From assembly GCA_027886185.1 (NCBI GenBank), contig WOAB01000568.1, positions 13,338,501 through 13,402,500 on the forward strand: DNA of 64,000 bases, given 5' to 3'. Under the pieces are notes generated by a model. That model ran no database searches, was not told where the DNA came from, and saw only the letters and a list, made by a program, of their open reading frames with translations. The position numbers and the translations under genes were made by a program. This DNA comes from Rheum nobile (Eukaryota; Streptophyta; Magnoliopsida; Caryophyllales; Polygonaceae). Shown one piece after another: positions 23,364 through 37,007 of the stretch. Position 1 is the first letter of the stretch. The number at the start of each line of letters is the position of its first letter.

Positions 23364-25820
23364 TGTAATACCCCTCATTTTTAGTAAGGGCATTTGGGTA
23401 ATTTCCCAAACCCTCGACAATAATTCTGAACGCGTTAGGCGAAGTTCGGATTTCTGTAACTCATATAATCTCTGTAAAATTTTCCTGAGTGGTATAAAAT
23501 ACATTCGACGTATTTTCGAGGCTTAGAATATTTGTTTGGGTACAAATATATAATTTCCGGGGTTTTAACCCATGCCAAACCTTTCCCCGGGCAAAAACGC
23601 GCAAAAATGCCTCTACCGCGACCGCGGAAAAATAGCTCCCAGAGGAGCCGGGCTTTGAAATTTTCCGCGACCGCGGAAATGTGCAGAATGTGCAGTCGGG
23701 CATGCGTGCCTCGTGTTCTTTGTCGCCGTCGATTTTCTGAGCCGCCGTTGATTTGGTCGGGGGCTGCTCTCCTTCTTTGGCTATAAAAGGAGGCCGGGAT
23801 GGAGGGTTTTGAGCACCCAAACATCAGATCTCCTCTCTCTCTTGTTTTACTTAGTCGCCGGAGTTTCGAGCTCGCCGGAATTCTTTTGGAGTCACCGGAG
23901 CTCTCGCCGGAGGTGGTGGTGGCCGAGGAGTGGTGCTTTGGAGGCACAAGGTGGACCGGAGTGGAAGCCCCCTCGTCTCGAGCCCCGCCGTGTCGTGGCC
24001 GGTGAATTTTCTCCGTTTTGGGTCGTCGGAGTTCATGGCCGCGACCGCGGACATGAACTGCCGCGACCGCGGACATGAACTGCCGAGACCGCGGAAGTGA
24101 CAAGGTCGGCCGCGTCCGCGGCCGCTGTCTTTGACACTCTGGGACGAAGTCCTCGACGGCCGCGACCGCGGAATCGCTGTCGCGACCGCGGATTGCCTTG
24201 GCAATCGCGATCGTGGCCTTGGACAATCCGGTCTCGGGCGGGACTTTAGTTCTTTCGATTTCGTTCGTTCTTTCTTAGATTCGTATCATTTTATTGTCGA
24301 ATCTAACCTAGGGTTTCGTTGTGGGTCATCGAAGTAGGAATCTGTAATCCGACTTCCGTTCTTGTTCCGGACCCAGAAACCCGTCGTCGCTCAATCGTTT
24401 GTCTAGACTAAGGCAAGTGGCGGTTCGCTCTTGCTTAATCATTCCATGTTCCAATAATTATCAATTGTTTATAATTGTTAATTAAATCGGAGTGAACTGT
24501 TATTTTCGTTTGGGAACAGATTTTATAAATAACGTGTTTAAACTATGATATTATAGTAGGTTGTATATATATTGCTAGAAACAACGTTATTATACTTGTT
24601 AATGACCGTAATGGTTTTGTTGTGGATTTAAATGTAAACTTTAACGCTAGATTAGCACGAGTATTCGTAGGAACGTTAATTCCTTATGAGGATTAATCGT
24701 TTCTTTATAACCCAGTATTAGTGGACCCAATCTCTAAATGCTTTCCAGGTCGTAAACTTTCGTAGTCACTCGAGATCATAAACTTCCGTAGTCATTCGAG
24801 ACCATAAACTTTCGTAGTCATTCGAGACCATAAACTTTCGTAGTTACTCGAGATTGTAAACTTTCGTAGTCACTCGAGATCGTACACCTTCGTAGTCACT
24901 CGATTTCGTAAACTTTCATAGTTACTCGAGATCATATTAAAAAGCTTTAACATGAATATCCATTCTGAAATTAAGATAAGATAAGTGCGGGTAGGCACAT
25001 AATTAATCAACCCTCGGGCGAGAAGTACAACTTGGAAACTCGCCTGGACTTCGGTTAGAGTAAGTTCTCTTTCCAATCTGAATTCGCATTGTGCAGTGAG
25101 GTTGGTCGTGGACCCAAATGATCAAGTCGTTTTTAAACGCTTGTATGAAACATTAACGTTCCCAAACAATTGTCATACCATCCCTTAAGACTCAATTCCT
25201 TGGAGTCTTCTCTTCAGTGCATATCTAGATACTAAATCATTCCGTGAAAGTTCCGGGTTATATATCGTTCCTTCGGTTATTATTCAAGGGACAGTGATAG
25301 TAAACGGTTGCGATCACTAGAACCATTCTGTTTTCACCCTTGCATAGTCTTTCATTAGACTAACCAACCGGGTTTTATTCCTTGCATGGTTGGCTGGTGT
25401 CATCCATCCTATACGGCACATCAGTGGTTGGTTCCCGAAGTCAAGGTAACCAGTTGAAGAAGAAGAGGCTTGCAGACGAAGATTTAAGTGTAAGTGTTGT
25501 AAGTTGTTAAGTATTACTTTAATATGTCTTTATAACCTAGCTATGTTATAGGTTGATTCTTAAAAGTCTTTCGCTGTGTAATTTATAAGTCTTCCGCTGA
25601 AATTTTACTCTGTTGTAAAAACGCTACTCTCGTTTGATGAGGGATCTTTTAATAAAAGGGTTGAGTTTTATACACAAATGTCTTCCGCTGTTTAATATTT
25701 CATTTAAAATATGTACGCATTTAAGTTTAATTGTTCCGATTAGAGCCTAGGGTGGCTTTGGACGGTAATGTCTGAGGTCACTGGCGTGTGACACTACCGG
25801 TATAAATCGAGGGTGTTACA
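23364..25820 (+). repeat. Tekay-like LTR2
   Basis: 2,457 bp, TGTAATACCCC to GGGTGTTACA. TATAAAA at 23782-23788. Palindromes upstream (23617-23680) and downstream (24036-24210). A 263-codon antisense open frame at 23435-24226 recurs in LTR3 but is a by-product of this LTR's GC-rich repeats. Confidence 0.93.
23782..23788 (+). promoter_or_regulatory. TATA box of LTR2 (and equivalents)
   Basis: CTATAAAAGGAGGCCGGG context. Equivalents: LTR1 18111-18116, LTR3 29601-29607, LTR4 35490-35496, and solo LTR 4840-4846 on the minus strand. Confidence 0.7.
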
Positions 25821-25824
25821 ATTA

Positions 25825-25836
25825 TGGTATCAGAGC
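25825..25836 (+). other. Primer binding site, unit 2 (tRNA-iMet)
   Basis: TGGTATCAGAGC four bases after LTR2. Confidence 0.9.
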
Positions 25837-26427
25837 AATGGTTTTTAAAATTCTTGGCCTATTGTTAGGTTTGAGAATTTTCAATTTTTTTATATTATTA
25901 TTTCCAACCTGTTTTCCTTTTAGAAGGAGTTTTCAGAATCTGAAATTTTTAACTTTAAAAGTTTAATTACCTCTTGAAATTTAATTTAAAATAATGATTT
26001 AACTATTTGGGCTTCAAAAGTTATTTATAGTTGGTTTTAAATGGTGTGTATAAGCAACCAAACGGTAGTTTATGATTTTAACTTTAAAAGTGTGATTTTT
26101 GTCTTAGTAAGAGTTTTGCGAAAATCGTATCACTAGTTTGCGAAACTAATATTTCTTAAATAATTATTTTATTAAGGTTAATATATAGAGTTTAAAGGTA
26201 TAAAGTTTGAAAGTATAAGGTTTATTAATAAGTGGTTTTCAAACTTCTGCAATCTTCGAGTGTTACTTATTCCTTAGATCCATTCTTAGGGATAGTTGTT
26301 TCTGTAGTTAACAGTGGAGGGTTAGTCAGACTAATATAAAGTTATTAGTTTGGACCCTTGTAACCTGTATCATAACGTATTTGACTAAAGTGTCATAATC
26401 AAGTTGGAAAAGTCCTAAATTAACGTT

Positions 26428-27762
26428 ATGGTTCATCAACAGATGGTGAACACAAGAAACACAGTCCGTACTGGTGCAGAACCAAGTAATAACCCAAGGC
26501 TGAATCTGAGGAGCGTCGCTAATCAAGGGGAAGAGAGCGAGTCTGTCTCTCACAATAACCCCGCATGCGTTGGCCAAGCACAGGCTAATCCTCGGGTAGT
26601 GTTGGATGTCGCGACCAAAGAAGCCATTCATGGGTTTATTGTACAGACGGTCACCGACGTAATTCAGTCAATTGCACCACAAGCACAACGTGTTCCGATT
26701 CCTTAGGTTATTCATGAAGTTGAGGAGCCAGTGGATCACGTACCCCAGGTTGATGTCGTCAGGAACAAAGGAACTTACGGTCGAGCCTTGAAGGCCGTGA
26801 GCTCAATGAGGCCTGACAACTACGACGGTACTGGAGAACCGGTCAGAGTGGCGTATTGGTTCTCGCATATGGAACGGCTGTTCAAAAATGTGGATTGCAC
26901 TGAGACTGAGAAAGTGCACATCGCCTCCCTTCAACTCAAGGATGTGGCTAGCGAATGGTGGAAGAGCACTGGTTTAGCCGACCATCCCGAGTTGAATTGG
27001 GGTATGTTCAAAGCAAAGATGACTGACCGTTTCTTTTCCCGTGCTATGAGGGAGGAGAAGCACAAGGAATTTCTGTATCCTAAGACCGATGGGTTAAAGG
27101 TGATTGAGCTTGCAGCTAAGTTCAATCACTTGTTGCAATATGTTGGGCCAGAAGTGTCGAGCGAGGAACAAAAGATCTGATACTTCCATGGATGGATGAA
27201 TCCAGAAATCAAACCTCTAATGGTGCATCACGGTTGTTCTACATTAGAGCAATATGTGGATGCGGCCTACAAGATAGAGGTCACACTGAAAGAATCCGCC
27301 CAAAAGTGGGAGAAGCAGGTTAGGGGAAGGGGTGGGCAACAGGATCGCCAGGTTGGTACATTCAAACGACCGGTATCGCCTACCAAATTTGAGAAGTCTG
27401 GTCATGCTAAGACTGAGACGACTCAGTCAGACTCCGCCAGAGGCTCCGGTTGGAGTAGCGGGGTGACTGTGTGCCACAACTGTGGTGAAGTTGGGCATAA
27501 AAGTTTTAACTGTCAAAAGGAAAAGAGGGTATGATACTATTGTGGAAGGGAGGGCCACATGAAAACATACTGTAGAAAGAAGGGTCAAGGACCAACGTAG
27601 TCTTATCAAGCCTCAAATGTTGGCAATAGGCAGAACCCAAAGCCAGAGGTATTTGCTCCTGAACAATCTATGGCTCGTAATAAAGGCAAAGCGCCTATGG
27701 AGTCTTCAGGTTAGGGACAACGACTCTTCGTGATGCGTCAAGCCAACGGGAAGGAACCCTAA
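26428..27762 (+). pseudogene. gag: Tekay-like gag, unit 2 (five in-frame stops, no frameshift)
   Basis: A single frame of 444 codons. N-terminal part from MVHQQMVNTRNTVRTG, gag core at about 26800-27250, basic RGRGGQQDRQ region, then CHNCGEVGHKSFNC (27472-27513) and a second knuckle. Stops are TAG 26704, TGA 27178, TGA 27532, TAG 27598 and TAG 27712. Unit 1 has CAG, TGG, CAG and CAG at the first, second, fourth and fifth sites, so these four are single C-to-T or G-to-A changes. The third replaces a zinc-knuckle Cys and is common to all units. Confidence 0.9.
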
Positions 27763-29182
27763 TCGAGTAATTGTATTTTTGTTAAGAATTTCCTTAAGAA
27801 TAGGGAGCGATGACTTGTGTCGATAGTCTCCATAGTTTAGTAATCTGTATGTTCGACTTTCTATCAGTAGTTGTAATGTAATATTTCGAACATATAAAGA
27901 AGTATTTCCTTGTTTCGGAAATTACTAAATTCGTATTGTTACGAATCATTCATACGAAACCCCGTGGGTGCCGAAAATAGTATAGGTCAGGCACGGATAA
28001 AAGTTGTCAGACTCATAGAAGAGGGGTATCATATGTAGCCTAGATGTTCGTTCCCTACATGGTTAACCCCAGGGTCGACTCTATTGCTTAACCCTAGATC
28101 CATTCCTAAGAATCTTTCTTCATTTCTGGAATAATGTCACATCAGTATGGCATTAATTGCTTTCTTAGCTAAGTTGGCGAGCGTTATCTCGTAAGATGAG
28201 TTCTTCCGAAATTTCTTAAGGTGTAGGAATAAATGTGTAGGGTTAATGCTCTATGAGACTAAGAGTTATCTCTCATATGTGTACCTTGGACATTGGTTTT
28301 GATAAAAGTGTATAGGGGTGGACTAATGCGAAGTCCAGAATGCCTAGTTGTGAAGTTACTGTGTTAGGAAGAGACCACTTAAATGGAAAGATTACAGTTT
28401 AAGGATAGATTATGTTGATGATTCCGATAAGGATTTAATGGAAAGAATTGTCTATGTGCGCCTAAGGAGTAAGGTAGCATGCGTTACTCGTATAAAGTTA
28501 TTAAAGGATTCTGATAGAAGTGACTGATGCAGTCGGCAATGAATCATTTATCAGGATGATACCTTAAGGAAATAGGAGTAATATCTCATGTGATTCGTTT
28601 TGAGGAACATAGGAATAAAGGTGTTGTGGTTATATCTGGAGAAAGTTAAGGAACCTTAAAGGTTTAAGTTACAGAATGATTAAAGGAATAGGCTAAATCA
28701 CTACCGAAGGGATACCAAGCTAGAATTGGCATAAGGGCCAAACCCGATGATTACGAGTAATGTAATTGTGGGGTATACACTTAAAGGAAATAGGAAATGT
28801 GATGCCTTAAGGACCACTAAGATCTGATATTGGAATATAAGGCAGATACATTACATACTCTGAGAGAAGTTATGGAAAAGTGGAAGGAGTAATGTGTATT
28901 CTCATGCTTAAGGTATAGTAAGTCGGTTGCAATGATTTTGGATGATACTATCATAAGATAATTATGACTTTGTGGATGTAGTTACGAGTTGCTACAGGTG
29001 TAACGTATGGAAATAGGATATGCAAGGTAATGGTATAATTAAGGAAACAGGTCGTTTTCCATGAACAAGTACATGAATGAAGTAATTAAGGATATTTTAG
29101 ATAGTAAGATTATGGTAAAATCGGTCCCTTTAGTTTAGTGATACAAGTTTCGGGGTCGAAATTTTTCTTAAGGGGGTAGTGA
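27763..29182. other. Internal tail of unit 2
   Basis: Colinear with 21944-23363. No gene. Near 28764 it stops matching unit 3 exactly; beyond that point unit 3 resembles internal 0 instead. Confidence 0.7.
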
Positions 29183-31639
29183 TGTAATACCCCTCATTTT
29201 TAGTAAGGGCATTTGGGTAATTTCCCAAACCCTCGACAATAATTCTGAACGCGTTAGGCGAAGTTCGGATTTCTGTAACTCATATAATCTCTGTAAAATT
29301 TTCCTGAGTGGTATAAAATACATTCGACGTATTTTCGAGGCTTAGAATATTTGTTTGGGTACAAATATATAATTTCCGGGGTTTTAACCCATGCCAAACC
29401 TTTCCCCGGGCAAAAACGCGCGAAAATGCCTCTGCCGCGACCGCGGAAAAATAGCTCCCAGAGGAGCCGGGCTTTGAAATTTTCCGCGACCGCGGAAATG
29501 TGCAGAATGTGCAGTCGGGCATGCGTGCCTCGTGTTCTTTGTCGCCGTCGATTTTCTGAGCCGCCGTTGATTTGGTCGGGGGCTGCTCTCCTTCTTTGGC
29601 TATAAAAGGAGGCCGGGATGGAGGGTTTTGAGCACCCAAACATCAGATCTCCTCTCTCTCTTGTTTTACTTAGTCGCCGGAGTTTCGAGCTCGCCGGAAT
29701 TCTTTTGGAGTCACCGGAGCTCTCGCCGGAGGTGGTGGTGGCCGAGGAGTGGTGCTTTGGAGGCACAAGGTGGACCGGAGTGGAAGCCCCCTCGTCTCGA
29801 GCCCCGCCGTGTCGTGGCCGGTGAATTTTCTCCGTTTTGGGTCGTCGGAGTTCATGGCCGCGACCGCGGACATGAACTGCCGCGACCGCGGACATGAACT
29901 GCCGAGACCGCGGAAGTGAGAAGGTCGGCCGCATCCGCGGCCGCTGTCTTTGACACTCTCGGACGAAGTCCTCGACGGCCGCGACCGCGGAATCGCTGTC
30001 GCGACCGCGGATTGCCTTGGCAATCGCGATCGTGGCCTTGGACAATCCGGTCTCGGGCGGGACTTTGGTTCTTTCGATTTCGTTCGTTCTTTCTTAGATT
30101 CGTATCATTTTATTGTCGAATCTAACCTAGGGTTTCGTTGTGGGTCATCGAAGTAGGAATCTGTAATCCGACTTCCGTTCTTGTTCCGGACCCAGAAACC
30201 CGTCGTCGCTCAATCGTTTGTCTAGACTAAGGCAAGTGGCGGTTCGCTCTTGCTTAATCATTCCATGTTCCAATAATTATCAATTGTTTATAATTGTTAA
30301 TTAAATCGGAGTGAACTGTTATTTTCGTTTGGGAACAGATTTTATAAATAACGTGTTTAAACTATGATATTATAGTAGGTTGTATATATATTGCTAGAAA
30401 TAACGCTATTATACTTGTTAATGACCGTAATGGTTTTATTGTGGATTTAAATGTAAACTTTAACGCTAGATTAGCACGAGTATTCGTAGGAACGTTAATT
30501 CCTTATGAGGATTAATCGTTTCTTTATAACCCAGTATTAGTGGACCCAATCTCTAAATGCTTTCCAGGTCGTAAACTTTCGTAGTCACTCGAGATCATAA
30601 ACTTCCGTAGTCATTCGAGACCATAAACTTTCGTAGTCATTCGAGACCATAAACTTTCGTAGTTACTCGAGATTGTAAACTTTCGTAGTCACTCGAGATC
30701 GTACACCTTCGTAGTCACTCGATTTCGTAAACTTTCATAGTTACTCGAGATCATATTAAAAAGCTTTAACATGAATATCCATTCTGAAATTAAGATAAGA
30801 TAAGTGCGGGTAGGCACATAATTAATCAACCCTCGGGCGAGAAGTACAACTTGGAAACTCGCCTGGACTTCGGTTAGAGTAAGTTCTCTTTCCAATCTGA
30901 ATTCGCATTGTGCAGTGAGGTTGGTCGTGGACCCAAATGATCAAGTCGTTTTTAAACGCTTGTATGAAACATTAACGTTCCCAAACAATTGTCATACCAT
31001 CCCTTAAGACTCAATTCCTTGGAGTCTTCTCTTCAGTGCATATCTAGATACTAAATCATTCCGTGAAAGTTCCGGGTTATATATCGTTCCTTCGGTTATT
31101 ATTCAAGGGACAGTGATAGTAAACGGTTGCGATCACTAGAACCATTCTGTTTTCACCCTTGCATAGTCTTTCATTAGACTAACCAACCGGGTTTTATTCC
31201 TTGCATGGTTGGCTGGTGTCATCCATCCTATACGGCACATCAGTGGTTGGTTCCCGAAGTCAAGGTAACCAGTTGAAGAAGAAGAGGCTTGCAGACGAAG
31301 ATTTAAGTGTAAGTGTTGTAAGTTGTTAAGTATTACTTTAATATGTCTTTATAACCTAGCTATGTTATAGGTTGATTCTTAAAAGTCTTTCGCTGTGTAA
31401 TTTATAAGTCTTCCGCTGAAATTTTACTCTGTTGTAAAAACGCTACTCTCGTTTGATGAGGGATCTTTTAATAAAAGGGTTGAGTTTTATACACAAATGT
31501 CTTCCGCTGTTTAATATTTCATTTAAAATATGTACGCATTTAAGTTTAATTGTTCCGATTAGAGCCTAGGGTGGCTTTGGACGGTAATGTCTGAGGTCAC
31601 TAGCGTGTGACACTACCGGTATAAATCGAGGGTGTTACA
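29183..31639 (+). repeat. Tekay-like LTR3
   Basis: 2,457 bp, LTR2 shifted by 5,819 bp with only a few substitutions seen by eye. TATA at 29601-29607, minisatellite at 30567-30748. Confidence 0.93.
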
Positions 31640-31643
31640 ATTA

Positions 31644-31655
31644 TGGTATCAGAGC
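31644..31655 (+). other. Primer binding site, unit 3 (tRNA-iMet)
   Basis: TGGTATCAGAGC four bases after LTR3. Confidence 0.9.
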
Positions 31656-32246
31656 AATGGTTTTTAAAATTCTTGGCCTATTGTTAGGTTTGAGAATTTT
31701 CAATTTTTTTTTATTATTATTTCCAACCTGTTTTCCTTTTAGAAGGAGTTTTCAGAATCTGAAAATTTTAACTTTAAAAGTTTAATTACCTCTTGAAATT
31801 TAATTTAAAATAATGATTTAACTATTTGGGCTTCAAAAGTTATTTATAGTTGGTTTTAAATGGTGTGTATAAGCAACCAAACGGTAGTTTATGATTTTAA
31901 CTTTAAAAGTGTGATTTTTGTCTTAGTAAGAGTTTTGCGAAAATCGTATCACTAGTTTGCGAAACTAATATTTCTTAAATAATTATTTTATTAAGGTTAA
32001 TATATAGAGTTTAAAGGTATAAAGTTTGAAAGTATAAGGTTTATTAATAAGTGGTTTTCAAACTTCTGCAATCTTCGAGTGTTACTTATTCCTTAGATCC
32101 ATTCTTAGGGATAGTTGTTTCTGTAGTTAACAGTGGAGGGTTAGTCAGACTAATATAAAGTTATTAGTTTGGACCCTTGTAACCTGTATCATAACGTATT
32201 TGACTAAAGTGTCATAATCAAGTTGGAAAAGTCCTAAATTAACGTT

Positions 32247-33581
32247 ATGGTTCATCAACAGATGGTGAACACAAGAAACACAGTCCGTACTGGTGCAGAA
32301 CCAAGTAATAACCCAAGGCTGAATCTGAGGAGCGTCGCTAATCAAGGGGAAGAGAGCGAGTCTGTCTCTCACAATAACCCCGCATGCGTTGGCCAAGCAC
32401 AGGCTAATCCTCGGGTAGTGTTGGATGTCGCGACCAAAGAAGCCATTCATGGGTTTATTGTACAGACGGTCACCGACGTAATTCAGTCAATTGCACCACA
32501 AGCACAACGTGTTCCGATTCCTTAGGTTATTCATGAAGTTGAGGAGCCAGTGGATCACGTACCCCAGGTTGATGTCGTCAGGAACAAAGGAACTTACGGT
32601 CGAGCCTTGAAGGCCGTGAGCTCAATGAGGCCTGACAACTACGACGGTACTGGAGAACCGGTCAGAGTGGCGTATTGGTTCTCGCATATGGAACGGCTGT
32701 TCAAAAATGTGGATTGCACTGAGACTGAGAAAGTGCACATCGCCTCCCTTCAACTCAAGGATGTGGCTAGCGAATGGTGGAAGAGCACTGGTTTAGCCGA
32801 CCATCCCGAGTTGAATTGGGGTATGTTCAAAGCAAAGATGACTGACCGTTTCTTTTCCCGTGCTATGAGGGAGGAGAAGCACAAGGAATTTCTGTATCCT
32901 AAGACCGATGGGTTAAAGGTGATTGAGCTTGCAGCTAAGTTCAATCACTTGTTGCAATATGTTGGGCCAGAAGTGTCGAGCGAGGAACAAAAGATCTGAT
33001 ACTTCCATGGATGGATGAATCCAGAAATCAAACCTCTAATGGTGCGTCACGGTTGTTCTACATTAGAGCAATATGTGGATGCGGCCTACAAGATAGAGGT
33101 CACACTGAAAGAATCCGCCCAAAAGTGGGAGAAGCAGGTTAGGGGAAGGGGTGGGCAACAGGATCGCCAGGTTGGTACATTCAAACGACCGGTATCGCCT
33201 ACCAAATTTGAGAAGTCTGGTCATGCTAAGACTGAGACGACTCAGTCAGACTCCGCCAGAGGCTCCGGTTGGAGTAGCGGGGTGACTGTGTGCCACAACT
33301 GTGGTGAAGTTGGGCATAAAAGTTTTAACTGTCAAAAGGAAAAGAGGGTATGATACTATTGTGGAAGGGAGGGCCACATGAAAACATACTGTAGAAAGAA
33401 GGGTCAAGGACCAACGTAGTCTTATCAAGCCTCAAATGTTGGCAATAGGCAGAACCCAAAGCCAGAGGTATTTGCTCCTGAACAATCTATGGCTCGTAAT
33501 AAAGGCAAAGCGCCTATGGAGTCTTCAGGTTAGGGACAACGACTCTTCGTGATGCGTCAAGCCAACGGGAAGGAACCCTAA
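32247..33581 (+). pseudogene. gag: Tekay-like gag, unit 3 (same five stops as unit 2)
   Basis: Same length and frame as unit 2. Stops at 32523, 32997, 33351, 33417 and 33531 are the same codons as in unit 2, so the stops predate the duplication that made the two units. One visible difference is GTGCGTCAC here against GTGCATCAC in unit 2 near 33041. Confidence 0.9.
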
Positions 33582-35002
33582 TCGAGTAATTGTATTTTTG
33601 TTAAGAATTTCCTTAAGAATAGGGAGCGATGACTTGTGTCGATAGTCTCCATAGTTTAGTAATCTGTATGTTCGACTTTCTATCAGTAGTTGTAATGTAA
33701 TGTTTCGAACATATAAAGAAGTATTTCCTTGTTTCGGAAATTACTAAATTCGTATTGTTACGAATCATTCATACGAAACCCCGTGGGTGCCGAAAATAGT
33801 ATAGGTCAGGCACGGATAAAAGTTGTCAGACTCATAGAAGAGGGGTATCATATGTAGCCTAGATGTTCGTTCCCTACATGGTTAACCCCAGGGTCGACTC
33901 TATTGCTTAACCCTAGATCCATTCCTAAGAATCTTTCTTCATTTCTGGAATAATGTCACATCAGTATGGCATTAATTGCTTTCTTAGCTAAGTTGGCGAG
34001 CGTTATCTCGTAAGATGAGTTCTTCCGAAATTTCTTAAGGTGTAGGAATAAATGTGTAGGGTTAATGCTCTATGAGACTAAGAGTTATCTCTCATATGTG
34101 TACCTTGGACATTGGTTTTGATAAAAGTGTATAGGGGTGGACTAATGCGAAGTCCAGAATGCCTAGTTGTGAAGTTACTGTGTTAGGAAGAGACCACTTA
34201 AATGGAAAGATTACAGTTTAAGGATAGATTATGTTGATGATTCCGATAAGGATTTAATGGAAAGAATTGTCTATGTGCGCCTAAGGAGTAAGGTAGCATG
34301 CGTTACTCGTATAAAGTTATTAAAGGATTCTGATAGAAGTGACTGATGCAGTCGGCAATGAATCATTTATCAGGATGATACCTTAAGGAAATAGGAGTAA
34401 TATCTCATGTGATTCGTTTTGAGGAACATAGGAATAAAGGTGTTGTGGTTATATCTGGAGAAAGTTAAGGAACCTTAAAGGTTTAAGTTACAGAATGATT
34501 AAAGGAATAGGCTAAATCACTACCGAAGGGATACCAAGCTAGAATTGGCATAAGGGCCAAACCCGATGATTACGAGTAATGGAATTGTGGGGTATACACT
34601 TAAAAGGAATTAGGAAATGTGATGCCTCAAGGACCACTAAGATCAGATAATGGAATATAAGGCAGATACGGTACATACTCTGAGAGAAGTTATGGAAAAG
34701 TGGAAGGAGTAATGTGTATTCTCATACTTAAGGTATAGCAAGTCGGTTGCAATGATTTTGGAGGATACTATCATAAGATAATTATGACTTTGTGGATGTA
34801 GTTACGAGTTGCTACAGGTGTAACGTATGGAAATAGGATATGCAAGGTAATGGTATAATTAAGGAAACAGGTCGTTTTCCATGAACAAGTACATGAATGA
34901 AGTAATTAAGGATATTTCAGATAGTAAGATTATGGTAAAATCGGTCCCTTTAGTTTAGTGATGCAAGTTTCGGGGTCGAAACTTTTCTTAAGGGGGTAGT
35001 GA
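33582..35002. other. Internal tail of unit 3 (recombinant)
   Basis: Matches unit 2 up to about 34580, then carries variants seen in internal 0 (GTAATGGAATTG, ATGCCTCAAGGACC, CAGATACGGTAC). The switch marks a likely crossover. Ends with the polypurine tract before LTR4. Confidence 0.75.
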
Positions 35003-35251
35003 TATAATATCCCTCATTTTTAGTAAGGGCATTTGGGTAATTTCCCAAACCCTCGACAATAAATTTGACCGCGTTTGGCAAAGTTCGGATTTCTGTAACT
35101 CATATAATCTCTGTAAAATTTCCCTGAGTGGTATAAAATACATTCGATGTATTTTCGGGGCTTAGAATATTTGTTTTGGCACAAATATATAATTTCCGGG
35201 GTTTAAACCCATGCCAAACCCTTCCCCGGGCAAAAAGGCGCGAAAATGCCT

Positions 35252-35395
35252 CTGCCGCGACCGCGGAAGCATTTCCGCGACCGCATAAGCATTTCCGCGA
35301 CCGCGGAAAAATAGCTCCCAGAGGAGCTGGGCATTGAAATTTTCCGCGACCGCCGAAGCATTTCCGCGACCGCCGAAGCATTTCCGCGGTCGCGA
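35252..35395. repeat. Expanded 20-bp palindrome array in LTR4
   Basis: Units of CCGCGACCGCGG or a variant plus AAGCATTT. LTR1 has two units in the first cluster, LTR2 and LTR3 one, LTR4 three; the second cluster has one unit in LTR1-3 and three in LTR4. They lie about 95-240 bp upstream of TATA. Confidence 0.85.
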
Positions 35396-37007
35396 AAATG
35401 TGCAGTCGGGCATGCGTGCCGCGTGTTCTTTGTCGCCGTCGATTTTCTGAGCTGTCGTTGATTTGGTCGGGGGCTGCTCATTCTTTGGCTATAAAAGGAG
35501 GCCGGGATGGAGGGTTTTGAGCACCCAAACATCAGATCTTCTCTCTCTCTCATTTTCCTTAGTCGCCGGCGTTTCGAGCTCGCCGGAATTCTTGTGGAGT
35601 CGCCGGAGCTCTCGATGGAGGTGGTGGTGGCCGAGGAGTGGTGCTTTGGAGGCGCAAGGTGGACCGAAGTGGAAGCCCCCTCGTCTCGAGCCTCGTCGTG
35701 TTGTCGCCGATGAGTTTTCTCCGTTTTGGATCGCCGTAGTTCATGGCCGCGACCGCGGACATGACCTGCCGCGACCGCGGAAGTGACAAGGTCGGCCGCG
35801 GCTGCTGTCTTTGACACTCGCAGACGAAGTCCTCGACGGCCGCGACCGCGGATTTCCTTGGCAATCGCGATCGTGGCCTTGGACAATCCGGTCTCGGGCG
35901 GGACTTTCGTTCTTTCGATTTCGTTCGTTCTTTCTTAGATTCGTATCATTTTATTGTCGAATCTAACCTAGGGTTTCGTTGTGGGTCGTCGTCATAGGAA
36001 TCTGTAATTCGACTTTTGTTCCCGTTTCGGACCCAGAAACCCGTCGTCGCTCAATCGTTTGTCTAGACTAAGGCAAGTGGTGGTTCGCTCTTGCTTAATC
36101 ATTCCATGTTCCATTAATTATCAATTGTTTTTAATTGTTAATTAAATCGGAGTGAACTGTTATTTTCGTTTGGGAACAGATTTTATAAATAACGTGTTTA
36201 AAAAATGATATTATAGTAGGTTGTATATATATTGCTAGAAACAACGCTATTATACTTGTTAATGACCGTAATGGTTTTGTTGTGGATTTAAATGTAAACT
36301 TTAATGCTAGATTAGCACGAGTATTCGTAGGAACGTTAATTCCTTATGAGGATTAATCGTTTCTTTATAACTCAGTTTTAGTGGACCTAGTCTCTAAATG
36401 CTTTCCAGATCGTAAACTTTCGTAGTCACTCGAGATCATAAAATTTCGTAGTCATTCGAGACCATAAACTTTCATAGTCATTTGAGACCATAAACTTTCG
36501 TAGTTACTCAAGATCGTAAACTTTCGTAGTCACTCGAGATCGTAAACCTTCGTAGTCACTCGAGATCGTAAACCTTCGTAGTCACTCGATATCGTAAACT
36601 TTCGTAGTTACTCGAGATCATATTAAAAAGCTTTAACATGAATATCCGTTCTGAAATTAAGATAAGATAAGTGCGGGTAGGCACATAATTAATGAACCCT
36701 CGGGCGAGAAGTACAACTTGGAAACTCGCATGGACTTCGGTTAGAGTAAGTTCTCTTTCCAATCTGAATTCGCATTATGCGGTGAGGTTGGTCGTGGACC
36801 CAAATGATCAAGTCGTTTTTAAACGCTTGTATGAAACATTAACGTTCCCAAACAATTGTCATACCATCCCTTAAGACTCAATTCCTTGGAGTCTTCTCTT
36901 TACTGCATATCTAGATACTAAATCATTCCGTGAAAGTTCCGGATTATATACCGTTCTTTCGGTTATTATTCGAGGGACAGTGATAGTAAATGGGTGCGAT
37001 CACTGAA

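Noticed and set aside
23435..24226. 263-codon antisense open frame, repeated at 29254-30045 and in part at 35203-35886
   Set aside because: It lies in LTR promoter and leader sequence, is rich in Arg-Gly from CCGCGACCGCGG palindromes, has no family signature and is broken in LTR1. Its repetition follows from the LTR copies.
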